From Vanrija pseudolonga (taxonomy: Eukaryota; Basidiomycota; Tremellomycetes; Trichosporonales; Trichosporonaceae), in the NCBI RefSeq assembly GCF_020906515.1, contig NC_085851.1:3286001-3350000 (forward strand): a stretch of DNA of 64,000 bases. The letters run 5' to 3'. Every line of letters begins with the position of its first letter. The first letter of the stretch is position 1. The translations under genes and the position numbers were made by a program. The notes below the pieces were generated by a model. That model saw only the letters and a list, made by a program, of their open reading frames with translations. It was not told the DNA's origin and ran no database searches. Shown piece by piece: positions 14,003 to 25,245 of the stretch.

Positions 14003-14805
14003 TGTCGCAGGTGGGGAAGGTCGTGTGCGAACTTGGTTTGAAGTTGTCTTGTGCGCGCGCGCTGCTGCGGCGGAGGAAAGGGGGGCTTGGGGGGGGAGGG
14101 GGGGTGAACGGGTGAGGGCGAAGGGGGGGAGAGGCGACGGCGAGGCTTGATTGCCCGTTGATCTGCTCTTGTGTGTAGTCGTTGAAAGAGACTGGGCAAA
14201 GAGAGGAAAGAGGACACGAGTGAGAAAGGAAGACGGCGAGGGAGAGCGAGTGCCAGCACCTGCCAGCTGGCAGGTGTCCACCCGGCTTCAGGATTCGACG
14301 TAACCGCCGCCGCCGCCGCGGCGCCGTCAGTCACGCACCGCACACACGCAGCACCGGGCACGCGCGACACAATCTGGCTCAACCCACCGCGGATCCAACC
14401 TCACTCAGCCAAGCGTCACCCCCACCCCCTCGGGCCTCGGCCTTGCCACGTGCCTTATAACACCGGTATTCCCGTATGACGTCAGCGAGGACAGAAGTGA
14501 GTGGTGGAGGTGGGCCAGTGCGAGTGAGCGTTGAAGCAGACCTCGCTCATCATCCTGGTCCTCCTTTGACGCTGTCCGTCTCGCGCCCAGCACACACACA
14601 TTTACATGGTAACACGTTGCGAGACACACACAACATTTCATCCATGAGGGATGACACTACGAGGGGCGCGAGAGGGGCGCTGCAAATCGACATGCTTCAA
14701 AAAGGAAGGGCCTCTCGACTCGACTCACACTACTCACTCTTCCTCATTCACACTCCTCTCCATCCCATCCCAACCCTTTCCACCCGCTAACACTGCCGAC
14801 CAAAC
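14003..14805. promoter_or_regulatory. Divergent intergenic region, two-RRM gene / C2H2 gene
   Basis: About 800 bp with CT-rich leaders on both sides and a perfect TGACGTCA palindrome at 14477-14484. No gene is seen. Confidence 0.5.
14477..14484. promoter_or_regulatory. CRE-type TGACGTCA palindrome
   Basis: Perfect 8-bp ATF/CREB bZIP site in a divergent promoter. Binding is inferred from the motif only. Confidence 0.45.
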
Positions 14806-16415
14806 ATGGCAGCCCACACCTGTCCATTCTGCGACAAGGAGTATCACTACATGCAGCCCTTCATGAAGCATTTATATCAGACACACCGTAAGTCTTCTGG
14901 CCATTACCCACGCTGATGTTGAAGCCAACGGCGACCCTGCGCTCAAGGCGGCAGCTTTATCGGAGGCCGCGGAGAGCAGTAACGCTTTTAAGAGTAAGAA
15001 GGACAAGTCGGATCCCAAGCACGGCGCGACAAACAAGACCCGGTGCGCACACCTAGCCGTTGGCTACGATTGCTGACGTGCCTAGCGAGGAAGAGCGTCG
15101 TTATATAGTCAAGATCGCTGAGGCGAGCACTGGCAAGTCGGCAGAGCCCAACTCGTCGTCTTTCGACGAAGTGGTCGACCTCCGCAGTCCTAGTGGATCA
15201 CCTTCGCCATCACCACCTCCAACCGGTTGGTCAAGCAATCAGACCGGCAACGACGACCCCCGCGAGCAGCAGTCCCTGCTGCCACAGCGCCGCCCAGCCT
15301 GGGCGACCGATGGCACTACTCCTGCAGCGTCGCCGCCGGCAATGAAGGAAAAGGCGGCTGAAGGCAAGGGCAAGGCAAAGGAGCGTCGCCATAACTTGCC
15401 GGATGTGCCAGCCAAGGCGCGCGGGCGTGGGAAGAACACGCCCGCCGTGGAGCTCCCATTTCTCAGTGACTCGGATGAGGACGAGCTGGAGAGTGTCACT
15501 GTGCGCAAGTTCTTGTCAGCCAACCCCGATCTCAACAAGAACTCCAAGCGTCCGTCATCACCTACACTTGAGCGCAACTCTTTGCGCTCCCCCAAGGTCA
15601 TCAAGCTGGGCCGTCATGCGAACGCGACTGAGCCTGCCCGCGAGTCCGAGCTTGATCGCGGCGACCTGCTGCTCAGCGAGAGAGCCGTGTCGGACCTTGT
15701 CCGCGACAAGAAGGCCGCTGAAGGTTCTCGCCCCGACCCCGAGACGAGTGACAGTGATAGTGACGATGACTCGGACGAAGACGACGAGGCCGCAGAGGCC
15801 GGCAACAGCAGCTTCCTCCCGTTCGTGGCCAGCTTGCCCAGCCCGGACGAATCCGATGTTTCACTCGTTCCGAGCCGCTCTGCATCCCCAGCTGGGTCAT
15901 CGGAGTCGGAGGACGATGACGACGACAAGCCTGTCAACGACGGCAAGTATGACCACGCCAAGGCTGCGTCCGTGCCCAACTCGGTGACAAACACTCCTAC
16001 GCCGACGCCCCAGCGCGACCAGTTCGAGAGGTTCATGAACCACGCACTGCGTAACAAGGCGCGTGCCGAGGGCCACCCATCCGTGGAGCCGGACAAGGTT
16101 GCGAGCTCGAGCACTCTGCCATCCGCCCCCTCGCCGTTCGCGTCTACGACGCCGGCTGTCCAGCCGAAGGGCAAGGCGCGCGCCACCAAGCACAGCGCAC
16201 ACGAGAAGAACCCCCAGCTCACTAGCACACCGTTCGGCGCAGCGCCGACCCCGCACAACAGTTCCTCGCCTCTCGTTGGCCAGGCTGCCCTCCCTACTAT
16301 GCCGCCTCCGCCCCAGTGCGACGCCCTGGCCTGCCCGTCGTGCCATGCCATGGCGCACGCCTTCCATGTCTTCCACACCACCCATTCCCAGTGGCACTGC
16401 GATGCTGGTCCGTAA
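14806..16415 (+). CDS. Single C2H2 zinc-finger protein with acidic disordered body, function unknown
   Basis: Exons 14806-14887, 14925-15042 and 15086-16415, about 509 residues. The first exon encodes one C2H2 finger: CPFCDKEY, then HLYQTH. After a basic patch, exon 3 is Ser/Pro/Glu/Asp-rich with an acidic run near residue 295 (DSDSDDDSDEDDEAAEAG). It ends in a small Cys/His cluster (CDALACPSCHAMAHAFHVFHTTH), possibly a second metal site. Introns are 37 and 43 nt. I do not recognise the family. The stop at 16413-16415 overlaps a GTAAGC donor, and splicing to the AG at 16453-16454 would change only the last residues. Nuclear location is likely but inferred. Confidence 0.75.
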
Positions 16416-16734
16416 GCGGGCCGGCGCGATCCTAACGCTGCTGCGTTGCCCAAGAGATGTGTAATATTCCCTGTATCATCCACCCAACAACTGTCGACAA
16501 CTCCCTCGCCCCCCTCAACTGGACCTCTTGCAAGGCCACGCATATCACCGACATCGAAACTCAACACTGTAGGATAAACCCACACCAACCACAACAACAT
16601 TGTAGAATAAACCCACATCAAGGCCCGCCACCTGTGACGCAGGGCACGCACACACCGCTTGGACAAACAACCCACACCTATGAACAGTCCATGCATTGTA
16701 TGTTACATAATTATGAGGCCTGGCGTGCGCTGTG
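16416..16734. other. Convergent 3' spacer with a direct repeat
   Basis: 320 bp between convergent genes. It holds an imperfect direct repeat (see the separate entry) and AT-richer sequence suited to 3' ends. No gene. Confidence 0.5.
16566..16622. repeat. Imperfect direct repeat, unit about 20 bp
   Basis: The unit TGTAGGATAAACCCACA is followed 35 bp later by TGTAGAATAAACCCACA. One copy sits on each side of a CCACAACAACA spacer. The AATAAA-like core could act as a polyadenylation signal for the plus-strand gene. Confidence 0.6.
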
Positions 16735-19446
16735 TTACACGCCAAGCAGGGTACCCACCGCCCAGCCATAGACTGGCAAGACGAGATTGTCGTTCTGGCC
16801 CGAGAAGGCCTCGAGGAGGGTGACGAGGGTAGTGGTGATGACAAAGGGGATAAAGTTGAACGAGTCGACCGCGCCGACGATCCACATGACAATGGACGCG
16901 AGGATGACCGAGGCGACGAAGCCGACGCTGCCTTCAACCGTCTTGCCTGACGCTGGCGACCAGCGGGCGTAGCCCATTCGCCGGCCGACGATGGATGCCA
17001 CGGCGTCGCCGATACCGAGAGACAGAACGCCAAAGTGCGCGAGGATCTGGGACGGGCCCTCGAGCCACAGCGGCGAGGCGGACCCTGCGAGCAGGTAGAA
17101 GTGGCTCAGGATGGCCGTGCCCGAGTCCTTGTGGTCGATAAACTCGTTGAGGAACAGGTGCACGCTCACGCCTAGTGGCCAGAGGGCAAAGTAGCGGATG
17201 TACTCTGCAAACGTGAACGCTGCAAAGGCGACCGAGAACGCGAGGTGCGTAAAGGCTGGGTCGATGGATATGCCGGGGATGAACATGGCCACCGCGAGGG
17301 CATGGAACGACTTGCGGCGCGCGTTGACCGAGAGTGTCGGGATGCGCTGGTCGGCCGCGTCCATCATCTGCGTCGCGACTGTCGGCGCACTCGTCGACGT
17401 GGTCGACGAGGTCGAATCGCGCGACGTCCCGGGGACAGTGTACAGCCTGTGCCTGCGCGCGCGGGACAGCTGGCGCTGCCACCCCGCGACGGAGAACATG
17501 GCCAGCAAGCCCCAGTACGCGATGAGCGCGGGTCGCGTCCACGGGTGCTGGCCCTCGACGAGGAACCAGATCACATAGAGCCATGGGTCGCGCCAGCCGA
17601 GCTCCCAGCGTGCCCACGTGCCGACGACTCCAAAGACGACGATGAACGAGCCAGCGTAGAAGCCCAGCGCGAGGAGCCGTCGGTGTACCGGCTTCTCGTG
17701 CGGGAAACGCAGTCGACGTGCTGGCCGTTGGGCGAGATGCCTGGACAGGTATAGCAAAGGTGAAAGGAGGAATCCTGTGAGGAGGGATCCGGGAATCAGT
17801 GCAAGCTGGTATGTCAACAGCGGGGTGGGGAGGCGGTATGTTTTGATATACGGGGTCTGGATGATGGGGATCTGCGGCGTGTCAGCACCGCCGCTTCGGT
17901 TCCGTACGCACCTTCATCCGTGTCATGTTGACCGTTTCCATGAATAAGGCCGTGCCGGCATTTGTGACGATGGCAAGCTCGCCGAGGGTGAATCCTCGAC
18001 GGGCGAGGCGGACACAGACGTACAGGCAGAACTGGTAGAAGAGGGTCGCGAGGATGATGTCCGAGTGGGACATGTCGCTCCAGACACCGTAGTCGATGTG
18101 CGCGGTGACAATCTTGATGACGACGCAGCAGCTCGTGACGAGGAAGGCGAAGCCGATAACCGAGAGGTTGCGGCGCAGCTCGCCCCGTCGAAGCCAGTAC
18201 GTGCCGGGTAGGATGGTCGGCACGGGCGCCTTTGCCGACGTGTCGCTCGTGTCGGTGGCAGTCTTGTCTGCCGCGGCGCCATTAACAGCCGCCAGCCTGC
18301 CGTTTCCGAGGTTGCTCCGCGCGCGCACCACCTCGCGCCGGAGCGACCAGGTGAGCTGCACGAGCAGCACGAACGAGAGCAGCGTGAACAGCTGGACGAG
18401 GTTTCGGCGCGAGATTGCCAGCGCCGACAGCGCGCGCGTCACGTCGCTCGTGCCGTGCGGGACCGTTGCAGAGATGCGTCGGATCGGCGTGCCGGGGATC
18501 ACGAGCGGTTCTTCGACGACCCAGCCGGGAAGCACGGCCCTGTCTGGGTCGGCAGACAGCCGTAGCAGTGCGGCGTGCAGCAGCGCCGCGGCGACGACCG
18601 GGCAGAGGAGGAGCGCAAACAGCGCGCCGTCGTCGAGGCAGTCACTGGCGTCAGTCTCGGACCCACACCATCGGTACTCACCGGTACTCGCGCTCCTCTG
18701 TGCCCCAGATACAGCCGTTCTTGCCGAGTGTTGTCGGCGCGTCCTCGTCGAGCACTGGGGTCGATGCGCGTACGCCTGCAGCGGTCGCCGCCGCCGCCGC
18801 TGTCGGCTGCACATGGCTCGACCGCCGTACCCCGCTCGCGCGCACACCATTTGGAGGCAGAGGCGGCAGGGGCGAGCGCGACCGGTTACCTGGCGACGAC
18901 GGGGTCGGTGCTGGGCGTACCCTAAAGTAGACATAGGCGATGCTCAACACAAGCAGCGTCGTAATTTCTGACATGTTAGCACAGTACTCCGGCCGCCGTG
19001 TGATGCGCGCAGATCGCTGACTCACCGCCAGACACGGCCCACTCGTTCCACCCGTACGAGAGTTGCACGATTCCGAACACGACCGCACCGAGGAGGAGGA
19101 CGTCCTCGCACCGCTTGCGGTTGAGCGTCAAGCTCCTGCCCGCGATGGTGAGCGTGTGCGGGAGGAGCGTTACGCGCGCCGGGAGGGGGTGATGCACGTT
19201 GCTGTCCGACGCAGCTCGTTTCGGTAGCCGGCTCGGTATGGGGCGCGGCGAGTCCCCTCGGGCGTGGAGGCCGTCTGCGTCGGCGGGCGCGAGCTGCTCT
19301 GCTGCGGCCTGCTGCGTGCGCTTCCTGTGCGTCGTCTCGACTTCCGTGTCGTCGGCATGGAGCGCGACAAAGCCGTTCGCGCCGTGGTCCTCGTCGCCGC
19401 TGGGGCCAAGGCCGACACTTGACGCCGAGCCCATGTAGTGTGACAT
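16735..19446 (-). CDS. SEC59: Dolichol kinase
   Basis: Exons 19446-19026, 18967-18682, 18644-17912 and 17871-16735, 858 residues if the ATG at 19446 is used. It phosphorylates dolichol with CTP in the ER membrane, feeding N-glycan, GPI and O-mannose synthesis. The C-terminal half is polytopic and has the family hallmarks DHKDSGTAILSHFYLLAG, SLGIGDAVASIVGRRMG (nucleotide motif) and SGKTVEG. About 300 residues of Ser/Pro/Ala-rich and extra membrane sequence precede the conserved part, longer than yeast Sec59 (519 residues). The frame stays open upstream to an ATG at 20100. The stretch 19447-19730 is Ser/Pro-rich and could be coding, but the region beyond about 19790 looks like a pyrimidine-rich promoter, so the start is uncertain. 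Confidence 0.92.
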
Positions 19447-20258
19447 CCAGCCTGGTGCTGGGCGGACTGGACCGATTTTAGAGGCCGATAGGCGACGGCC
19501 GGAACGCGACGACGTGCGTGGTTTCTTGCCGATGAGAGTGGTAGGAGCAGTATTAGGGAGGGGGGAGAATGCGGCCCGGGGCGAGGTCGAGGGCGAGGCG
19601 GGCGGACTGGGGCTGGGAGAGCTCTCTGAACGCGATACGCTGAGCCTGCGCGGGCCGTGGGAGGGGTAGTGGTGGTGGCCGTGACTGTGGCCTAGGCCGG
19701 GGCCGGGGTTGCCCGAGTGGGCCGACTGTCTCCTGGCTGCAATCTTCGTGGTGGATGCGTTGTGTGTTTTGCTAAGCCAGAGCAGCGAGGCTCGGTCTGA
19801 AGAGAAGAGCAGTGATGAGTGCGTGGGTGTTTGGGGGTAAGGGGGAGTGGGTGCGGTGTGGTGCCAGCTGCACTGGGAGAGGGAGTGACGCAGTCGATCG
19901 ACTCTGGCTGCTACACGTTGGGCCAGTTTGTTGGAACCAACATGCCGACGACGCAAACCTCGGGACACAACCCTCGGCCCCCGCGCCGTCAATGCAGCCG
20001 GCGTTCCCATCGCGTGCCTGCAAGCTACAAGCGAGACAGCGCTGCTGCACCATCGTCTCGTCCTCTGCGCGACGCGTTCAGCCACCCACGGTGCGTGCAT
20101 GCACTCTGCGTCGCTGGCAGCAGCAGCATGCTATCTCGGGCCGAGGATGATCAAGGATGCTGCTACGCCGGGCGAAAGGGATTACCGACGACGCGCCTCG
20201 CTGGCGCCTGGCGCCACCACTCAAAACAAAAGTACGGGCAGGGCATCACCGGCTTTGT

Positions 20259-20266
20259 TGACGTCA
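20259..20266. promoter_or_regulatory. CRE-type TGACGTCA palindrome
   Basis: Perfect ATF/CREB palindrome between divergent genes; function inferred from motif only. Confidence 0.45.
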
Positions 20267-20542
20267 CGGCCGCAAGACAGAGGTTGTTGTTGTTGTCGCC
20301 GCAAGCAGGCAGGCAGGCAGCGTCTCGGGCCAAGCAAGACACAGCTGAGCCTGAACCAGATCCCCACGCATCGCGCGCGGCCTATACCTGCACGACGACG
20401 CGCTGTTGCAAGGCCGCTCGGCGTCTCGTCGCTCGGCGGCCGCACTGTTCGGACATTGCCCACCGCAGCCAGACCGAATGTCTTGCTCTGTTCCATGTCC
20501 GAGTTGGACGCTACACAAGCTAGTGAGTGGCCGGCACGCCGG

Positions 20543-20552
20543 GTATTATATA
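20543..20552 (+). promoter_or_regulatory. Probable TATA element
   Basis: TATTATATAT lies about 80 bp upstream of the ATG at 20630 in otherwise GC-rich DNA. The spacing suits a core promoter for the plus-strand membrane gene. Confidence 0.5.
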
Positions 20553-20629
20553 TGCCCAGGTTGTCCGACGACCGACCTGCTACGCGCATCCACCCATCCA
20601 CGTCAAGCAGCAAGCACCAGCATAGCAAC

Positions 20630-21710
20630 ATGGGCAAGATCCTCCTCTCTGCGTGGTTTATCGCCATCACCGCCGCGTCGTGGTACGCGATCCGGGGCGT
20701 GGGTGAGTTGCGCGGTGGTCGCGCTTGCCCCTCTCCTCGCTGACCCCCCCCCCCCCCCCCCAGCCCTCCAGCAACCCGGCTTCAAAGGCCAGACATGGAT
20801 CAAGACGGAAAAGTGCTTCGAGCAGCCGGGGTTCAAGTACTACTCGTTCCTGTCGCCGACGCTCAACGGCATCAACTGCGTGCTCAACACTGTGTTTTTG
20901 GCGGGCAACACGGCCGGCGAGGGCGAGAACGTGCTCATGGGCGTCTTTGGCGGGCTGTACGTCACGCACATTGTGCAGATGGTGTACGAGTCGTTCCGGC
21001 CCCGCCGCGGCGCGGCGGCGTTCGGCGCGCGCCTCGCGTCCGTCTTCGCCCTCATCGGCCAGCTGACGACCATCGCCGTCGCGTCGCCCATCTACTTTGC
21101 CATCGTGTTGCTCGGCCCCAAGCCCCGCGGCCAGTGGCGCCCCAAGACAGAGTACATCTACACCACGCTCGTGGCATTCTTCGTCGGCGGCATGCTCCCC
21201 TCCCTCTGGATGCAGGAGAGCGGCATGGCGTTCGACGCGCTCAGCTTCTGGCAGCCGTTCCCGCTGTACGTCAACATCCTCGCCATCATCCTGCCTGTGA
21301 TCCTCGTGCCGTTGTTTTCCAAGACGAGCCCCACCGCCCCGATCCTCATCATCACCGCGCTGGTCCTCTACCCCTCGCTCAAGGGCCACCTCAAGCTCCT
21401 CCAGAGCGACGTGCCCCTCCGCGACGTCCTGCTCTACTACCTCCCCAAGGACTGGCCCGCCGGCGCGCCAGACAACCTCGGCTTCATCGCCCACCTCGTC
21501 TTCAGCGCAGACTTTACATTCACGCTCATCGCAAACTACTCGTGGCTGCTGTACAACCTGCGCCCGGGCGGTATCGGCCAGGCTCTGGTCTACATTGTCG
21601 TCCTCGTCGCCCTCACCGTCGCTTCGGGACCTGGCGCGGCCTCGGCCCTCGTCTTTGCGTGGAACGAGCTCCTCGGCCCCAACTCTGGCAACGTGCCCCT
21701 CAACTTCTAG
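20630..21710 (+). CDS. Polytopic membrane protein, unknown function
   Basis: Exons 20630-20702 and 20764-21710, 339 residues. Eight or nine hydrophobic segments can be read, among them KILLSAWFIAITAASWYAI, FGGLYVTHIVQMVY, LIGQLTTIAVASPIYFAIVL, YVNILAIILPVILVPLF and QALVYIVVLVALTVASG. There is no soluble domain. The first exon encodes one signal-anchor-like helix. The intron ends in a CTGAC box followed by an 18-base C run (20744-20761) directly before AG. I do not recognise the family; it may be a fungal-specific membrane protein. A TATA-like element lies about 80 bp upstream. Confidence 0.82.
20744..20761 (+). repeat. 18-base C run between branch box and AG
   Basis: Lies in the only intron of the polytopic membrane gene. 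It directly follows a GCTGAC box and directly precedes AG, so it replaces the pyrimidine tract. Confidence 0.85.
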
Positions 21711-21990
21711 TCGAGTAGCCCTACAACGCGCCAAGCCAAGGGGCTGTGACGATGCCTGGGACAGTGAGAACCCATGGCCGAGAAGTGAAGCAGGACTAGA
21801 GAATGCGCTCTTGTAGTAATCAGTACCCTGCGTCGTTATCTAAACTACCTCGATGCACCTGTCACTCTCACCCGCGCACAATGCTGGTTACACAGGCAAA
21901 CGCATGACATGTCTAGATATCAACGATAGGCTACAGGCGCGGCGGGACGCGCATTGGGGTATGAGCATGAGCGCGGCAACATCGACATCA

Positions 21991-23697
21991 TCACAACCGC
22001 ACGCCACCCCCTCCTCCCCTGTGCTCGCCGTTGCCGATCCAGTCGACCTCGTCCTCGCCGCCAATCTTGACGGCGTCGTCGTCGCTGCCGTGCTCGGTGA
22101 GCTCGTACGCCTCGGGCCCGTCAGCGTCGGGGTCGCCGCCGCGGGTCGCGAGCTGCGAGTAGCCCGCCTCTGGGGCCTGGTCCACTCCTCCCCTGTTGGC
22201 CGCCGCATTCCGCCCTGTATTCTGATACAGGTGCACGAGGAACGTGATGACGAGGTAGATGAGGAAGGAGAGAGAAAAGTCGAACAGGGCGTACGAGACG
22301 TGGTCGATGCCGCGGTCGTTTGCGTTGTGCATCTCCTCGTTGGTCGCCGAGATGAAGAGCGTGCCGCCGAGGACGAGGAGGTACGGCGGGAGGTGCTGGA
22401 AGATGCGGATGTGCGCCGAGTCGCTCGGTCCGTCGTGCAGCACAAAGCACACCTCGACGACACGCAGCACACCAGCAGCAATCAAAGCGTAGCCGAACAG
22501 CGCGTGGATCTTGGACGAGATCATGAGGTCCTGCTCGTGCGCCGACATGCCCCAGCCCGTGAAGACGATGATGATGGCCGGGACGAACGAGCGCTGGCCC
22601 TTGCGGCTGAGAAACATGCCGAGCATGCCGCCCGCCCACCAGAGCACGCCCATCATCGTGTGCTGCATGTCCTTGTGGGTCCACGGGCCGCCGTGGTGCT
22701 CGGTGAACGTGTTGATGATGCCCTGGGTGGGGTGTGAGCGCGAGCGTGGCCAGCGAGCGCGAACAAAGGCCTGCCGCGACCCCAGCGTCACTCACCCAAA
22801 CTGTAATGACCGTGCTGTCGAGCATCTCCTGGCTGAAGCCAGTGCGCTTCAACCACGCCCCGCCGACATTGAGCATGATGACCAGGATCGCGGCGTAGGC
22901 GATGAAGGCCGAGCCCATGATGTAGTGCGCGGCACACTGGCCGAGGTTGCCCCCGCGGCAGAAGTTGAGGGCCGTCGCGACGCCGAACAGCATCTGCGTC
23001 CACCCGACAATGGGGTAGAGCACGCCGACGACCTTGTGCGCGCGGCGGATGTGCGGGCGCACCGTCGTCTCCATGATGTGGAGCTTGAGGAAGATGCCGA
23101 GGGATGCTTGCTGGGGGCAGGTCAGCGCGCTAGACACACAACACTCACCGTGAGGAGCAGCACGAAGATGATCTTGGCCATGAGCCCGTGCACCTGGTGG
23201 TGGTTAGTCGCGCTCGAGCGCCCGTACCCACCGTCGCGGGGTACTCGCGCCCGCCGTGGTGGTGGCCGAGGTACGACCCAAAGAGGCTGAGCACGATGCC
23301 GACCGACTGGAGGGGGACGTGGTATTTTGATCTATGCAGCGAGCGAGCGTCAGCGAGCGAGCCGCGCGCAGCGTGTAACACCACCACACCACACCCACTT
23401 GGTCAGGCCCAGCACCATGCCGATGGGGAACAGGATGCCCCACGTAAAGGTCTGCAGCGTCATCTGCGCCTGTCAGCTCATCACTTGCCAGACCCATCCC
23501 AGCCCAACTCACATGCACATACATGGTCGCGCCGATGGGCACGCCCGGGTCGATGTGGGTCACGTTGTGGTGTTCGTGCGCGGCGACTGCGGGGGGGAGC
23601 GTCAGCGCAAGTGCGGTGGGGCGGGGTGGGGCTACGCACCCAGCGGGAAGCCCGCGGCCAGCATCACGGCGGCGCTGGCTAGTGATGCAGCAGCCAT
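21991..23697 (-). CDS. YTP1: Ytp1-like membrane protein (DUF2427 N-terminus plus Ytp1 C-terminus)
   Basis: Exons 23697-23640, 23586-23513, 23469-23399, 23331-23232, 23193-23149, 23110-22796 and 22722-21991, 464 residues, all phases consistent. A signal-peptide-like head (MAAASLASAAVMLAAGFPLG) precedes HEHHNVTHIDPGVPIG. Helices follow with conserved His residues (GSYLGHHHGGREY, LKLHIMETTVRPHIRRAHKV), a pattern like cytochrome b561-type proteins. The C-terminal Ytp1 region includes FTEHHGGPWTHKDMQHTMMG and FISATNEEMHNAND. The acidic tail is probably cytosolic. Family function is poorly known; resemblance to electron-transport membrane proteins has been noted for yeast Ytp1. The N-terminal third is split into five exons of 45-100 nt. 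Confidence 0.9.
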
Positions 23698-24059
23698 GTT
23701 TTGTGTGTTGGTGGTGGTGGTGAAGTGGTGAGTGGGAAGTGAGAGGATAGATCAAGTGAAACGCTGCGCCGATGCTTGGCTGCGACACACGGTAACGGCA
23801 ACCGTGGCGGCGGCAACGGCAACAGCGCCTACGCAGGTCGGGCACCGGCTGGCCGCCGGATCCTCGTGGCACCTGCCTGCGTCGAGTGGCGACATGCTGC
23901 TGCCACACTTTGGCGCATGGTAAAAGATACATATGACTATGGCGCACACTGGCTCATGTACGGAATATCGTAGTCGTTAAATGCGGGTGCGTCGTCGCGT
24001 CGCTCATTCCCGCAGTGCAACCTCCCTCCCTCTCTCCACGCCGCCACCGCACCAGCCCA
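23698..24059. other. Tandem spacer upstream of YTP1-like gene
   Basis: 363 bp between two minus-strand genes, the promoter of the YTP1-like gene. No gene seen. Confidence 0.5.
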
Positions 24060-25245
24060 CTACGCCGCCACGCCGACCTGCTCGACGACCTCGGCGGCGT
24101 TCCTGCGACGCAGGCGCAACCGCTCCCGGCCACCCTTGTACGCCTCCTTGATCCCAAACTGGAGGTCGCTCAGGCTCGCCTTGGCCTGCGGGAGCGCCTC
24201 GGACAGGCCCTTGAGCGCGGGGATGTTGGGGATGGGGAGGTTGGCGAAGGCCGCGTTCTGGAAGATGCCGTCGCGGATCGTGATGCTCGGCTGGGACGGC
24301 GTGAAGGGGGTGACGAGGGGCGACTCGTCGGGGGTCGACACGCCGCCGTCCTCCTCCTCGGCCGCTGCGCGTGCCGCCTTCTCCTCGGCCGCCTTGGCGG
24401 CCGCGCGCTTCCTCCGCTTGAGGTAGCCCGTAATGCCGCCGTGCAGCCACGACGCGTGCATGGCCAGCGCGAGCGCGAGCATCACGCTCGGCACGAGCGA
24501 GTAGGACATGAGCGCGCGGTTGGCCGGGCGCAGCGTCTCGACCAGCAGCGTAAAGTTGAGCACGATGCGGAAGGCGACCATGAGCCCGAGGAAGCGCTCG
24601 TCCGACCGCACAGAGGGGTACATGTTTGACAGGGCGAGGTCGAGCGTCGGCAGCTCCATAATCGCGCCCGTCATGAAGATGGGCGCCTGGTCGCCGACCG
24701 CCAGGTGGACCATGAGGCCCATGTAGACCGTGTGGTGGATCCAGCCGGTGAGCAGGCCGACCTGGGAGCGGTATGCGACGTATCCGACTGCGAGCTGGAG
24801 AGTTTGTCAGTCTGCCGGCCTCCATCGCGAGCCACTCCACTATGCACTTACGTCGGCTGCAAGCACGCGTCAGCAAAAAACTCTCCCAAGGGCACCTTCC
24901 TCCTTGCCGTGACTCACCAAAGAGGTACGTCCCGAAGAACGCAATGACATACTGGGCCATGGTCGCCGTCCAGCCCGTCTGTCCGGCGCGCCACGCGGCC
25001 TCAAAGCCGCCCGTGAGCCAGATGTACACGAACGGCAAGCTCGTCGCGCTGAGGACGGCCGCCGAGATCGCAGAGAGGATGTACGCGCGCGCGCGGTCCG
25101 TGTCGAAGCGGCGCGCGGCGAGCACGTACGTGCCCACCAGGGCGGCGAGGATGGGGAGCGGCGTCCACACCCCCGGGGGGAGGGCGAGCAGCTCGCCTAG
25201 TGTGTGCGGGAATGGGGGCAGCGTTAGGCCCATGATCGTCGCCAT
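24060..25245 (-). CDS. TLC-domain-like polytopic membrane protein with a 5-nt micro-exon
   Basis: Exons 25245-24918, 24856-24852 (5 nt, CCGAC) and 24794-24060, 355 residues. Only inclusion of the 5-nt exon keeps the frame, giving YLFADLAVGYVAYRSQVG across the joins. Six or seven helices are visible: TPLPILAALVGTYVLA, AYILSAISAAVLSATSL, TATMAQYVIAFFGTYLF, LTGWIHHTVYMGLMVHLAVG, FLGLMVAFRIVLNFTLLV and YSLVPSVMLALALAMHAS. The WIHHTVY motif and helix order resemble TLC (TRAM-Lag1-CLN8) proteins, but the call is by eye. The C-terminus is Ala/Glu/Lys-rich and likely cytosolic. No enzymatic role is claimed. Confidence 0.85.

Larger units (their letters stand above)
19447..20629. promoter_or_regulatory. 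Divergent region SEC59 / polytopic membrane gene
   Basis: Up to 1.18 kb. Contains a TGACGTCA site at 20259-20266, a GGCAGGCAGGCAG run near 20304-20319 and a TATTATATAT element near 20543-20552. The part nearest SEC59 may be coding (see that entry). Confidence 0.45.

Noticed and set aside
15614-16696. A 360-codon minus-strand open frame
   Set aside because: Antisense to the C2H2 gene, with no domain, and it runs through the convergent spacer.
19447-20100. Extending SEC59 to an upstream ATG at 20100
   Set aside because: The first 120 codons look like translated promoter DNA with a pyrimidine-rich stretch. The part 19447-19730 remains possible coding and is noted in the SEC59 entry.
22121-23137. 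A 338-codon minus-strand frame overlapping the YTP1-like gene
   Set aside because: It reads through an intron of the YTP1-like gene into another frame; the spliced model has matching phases and conserved helices.
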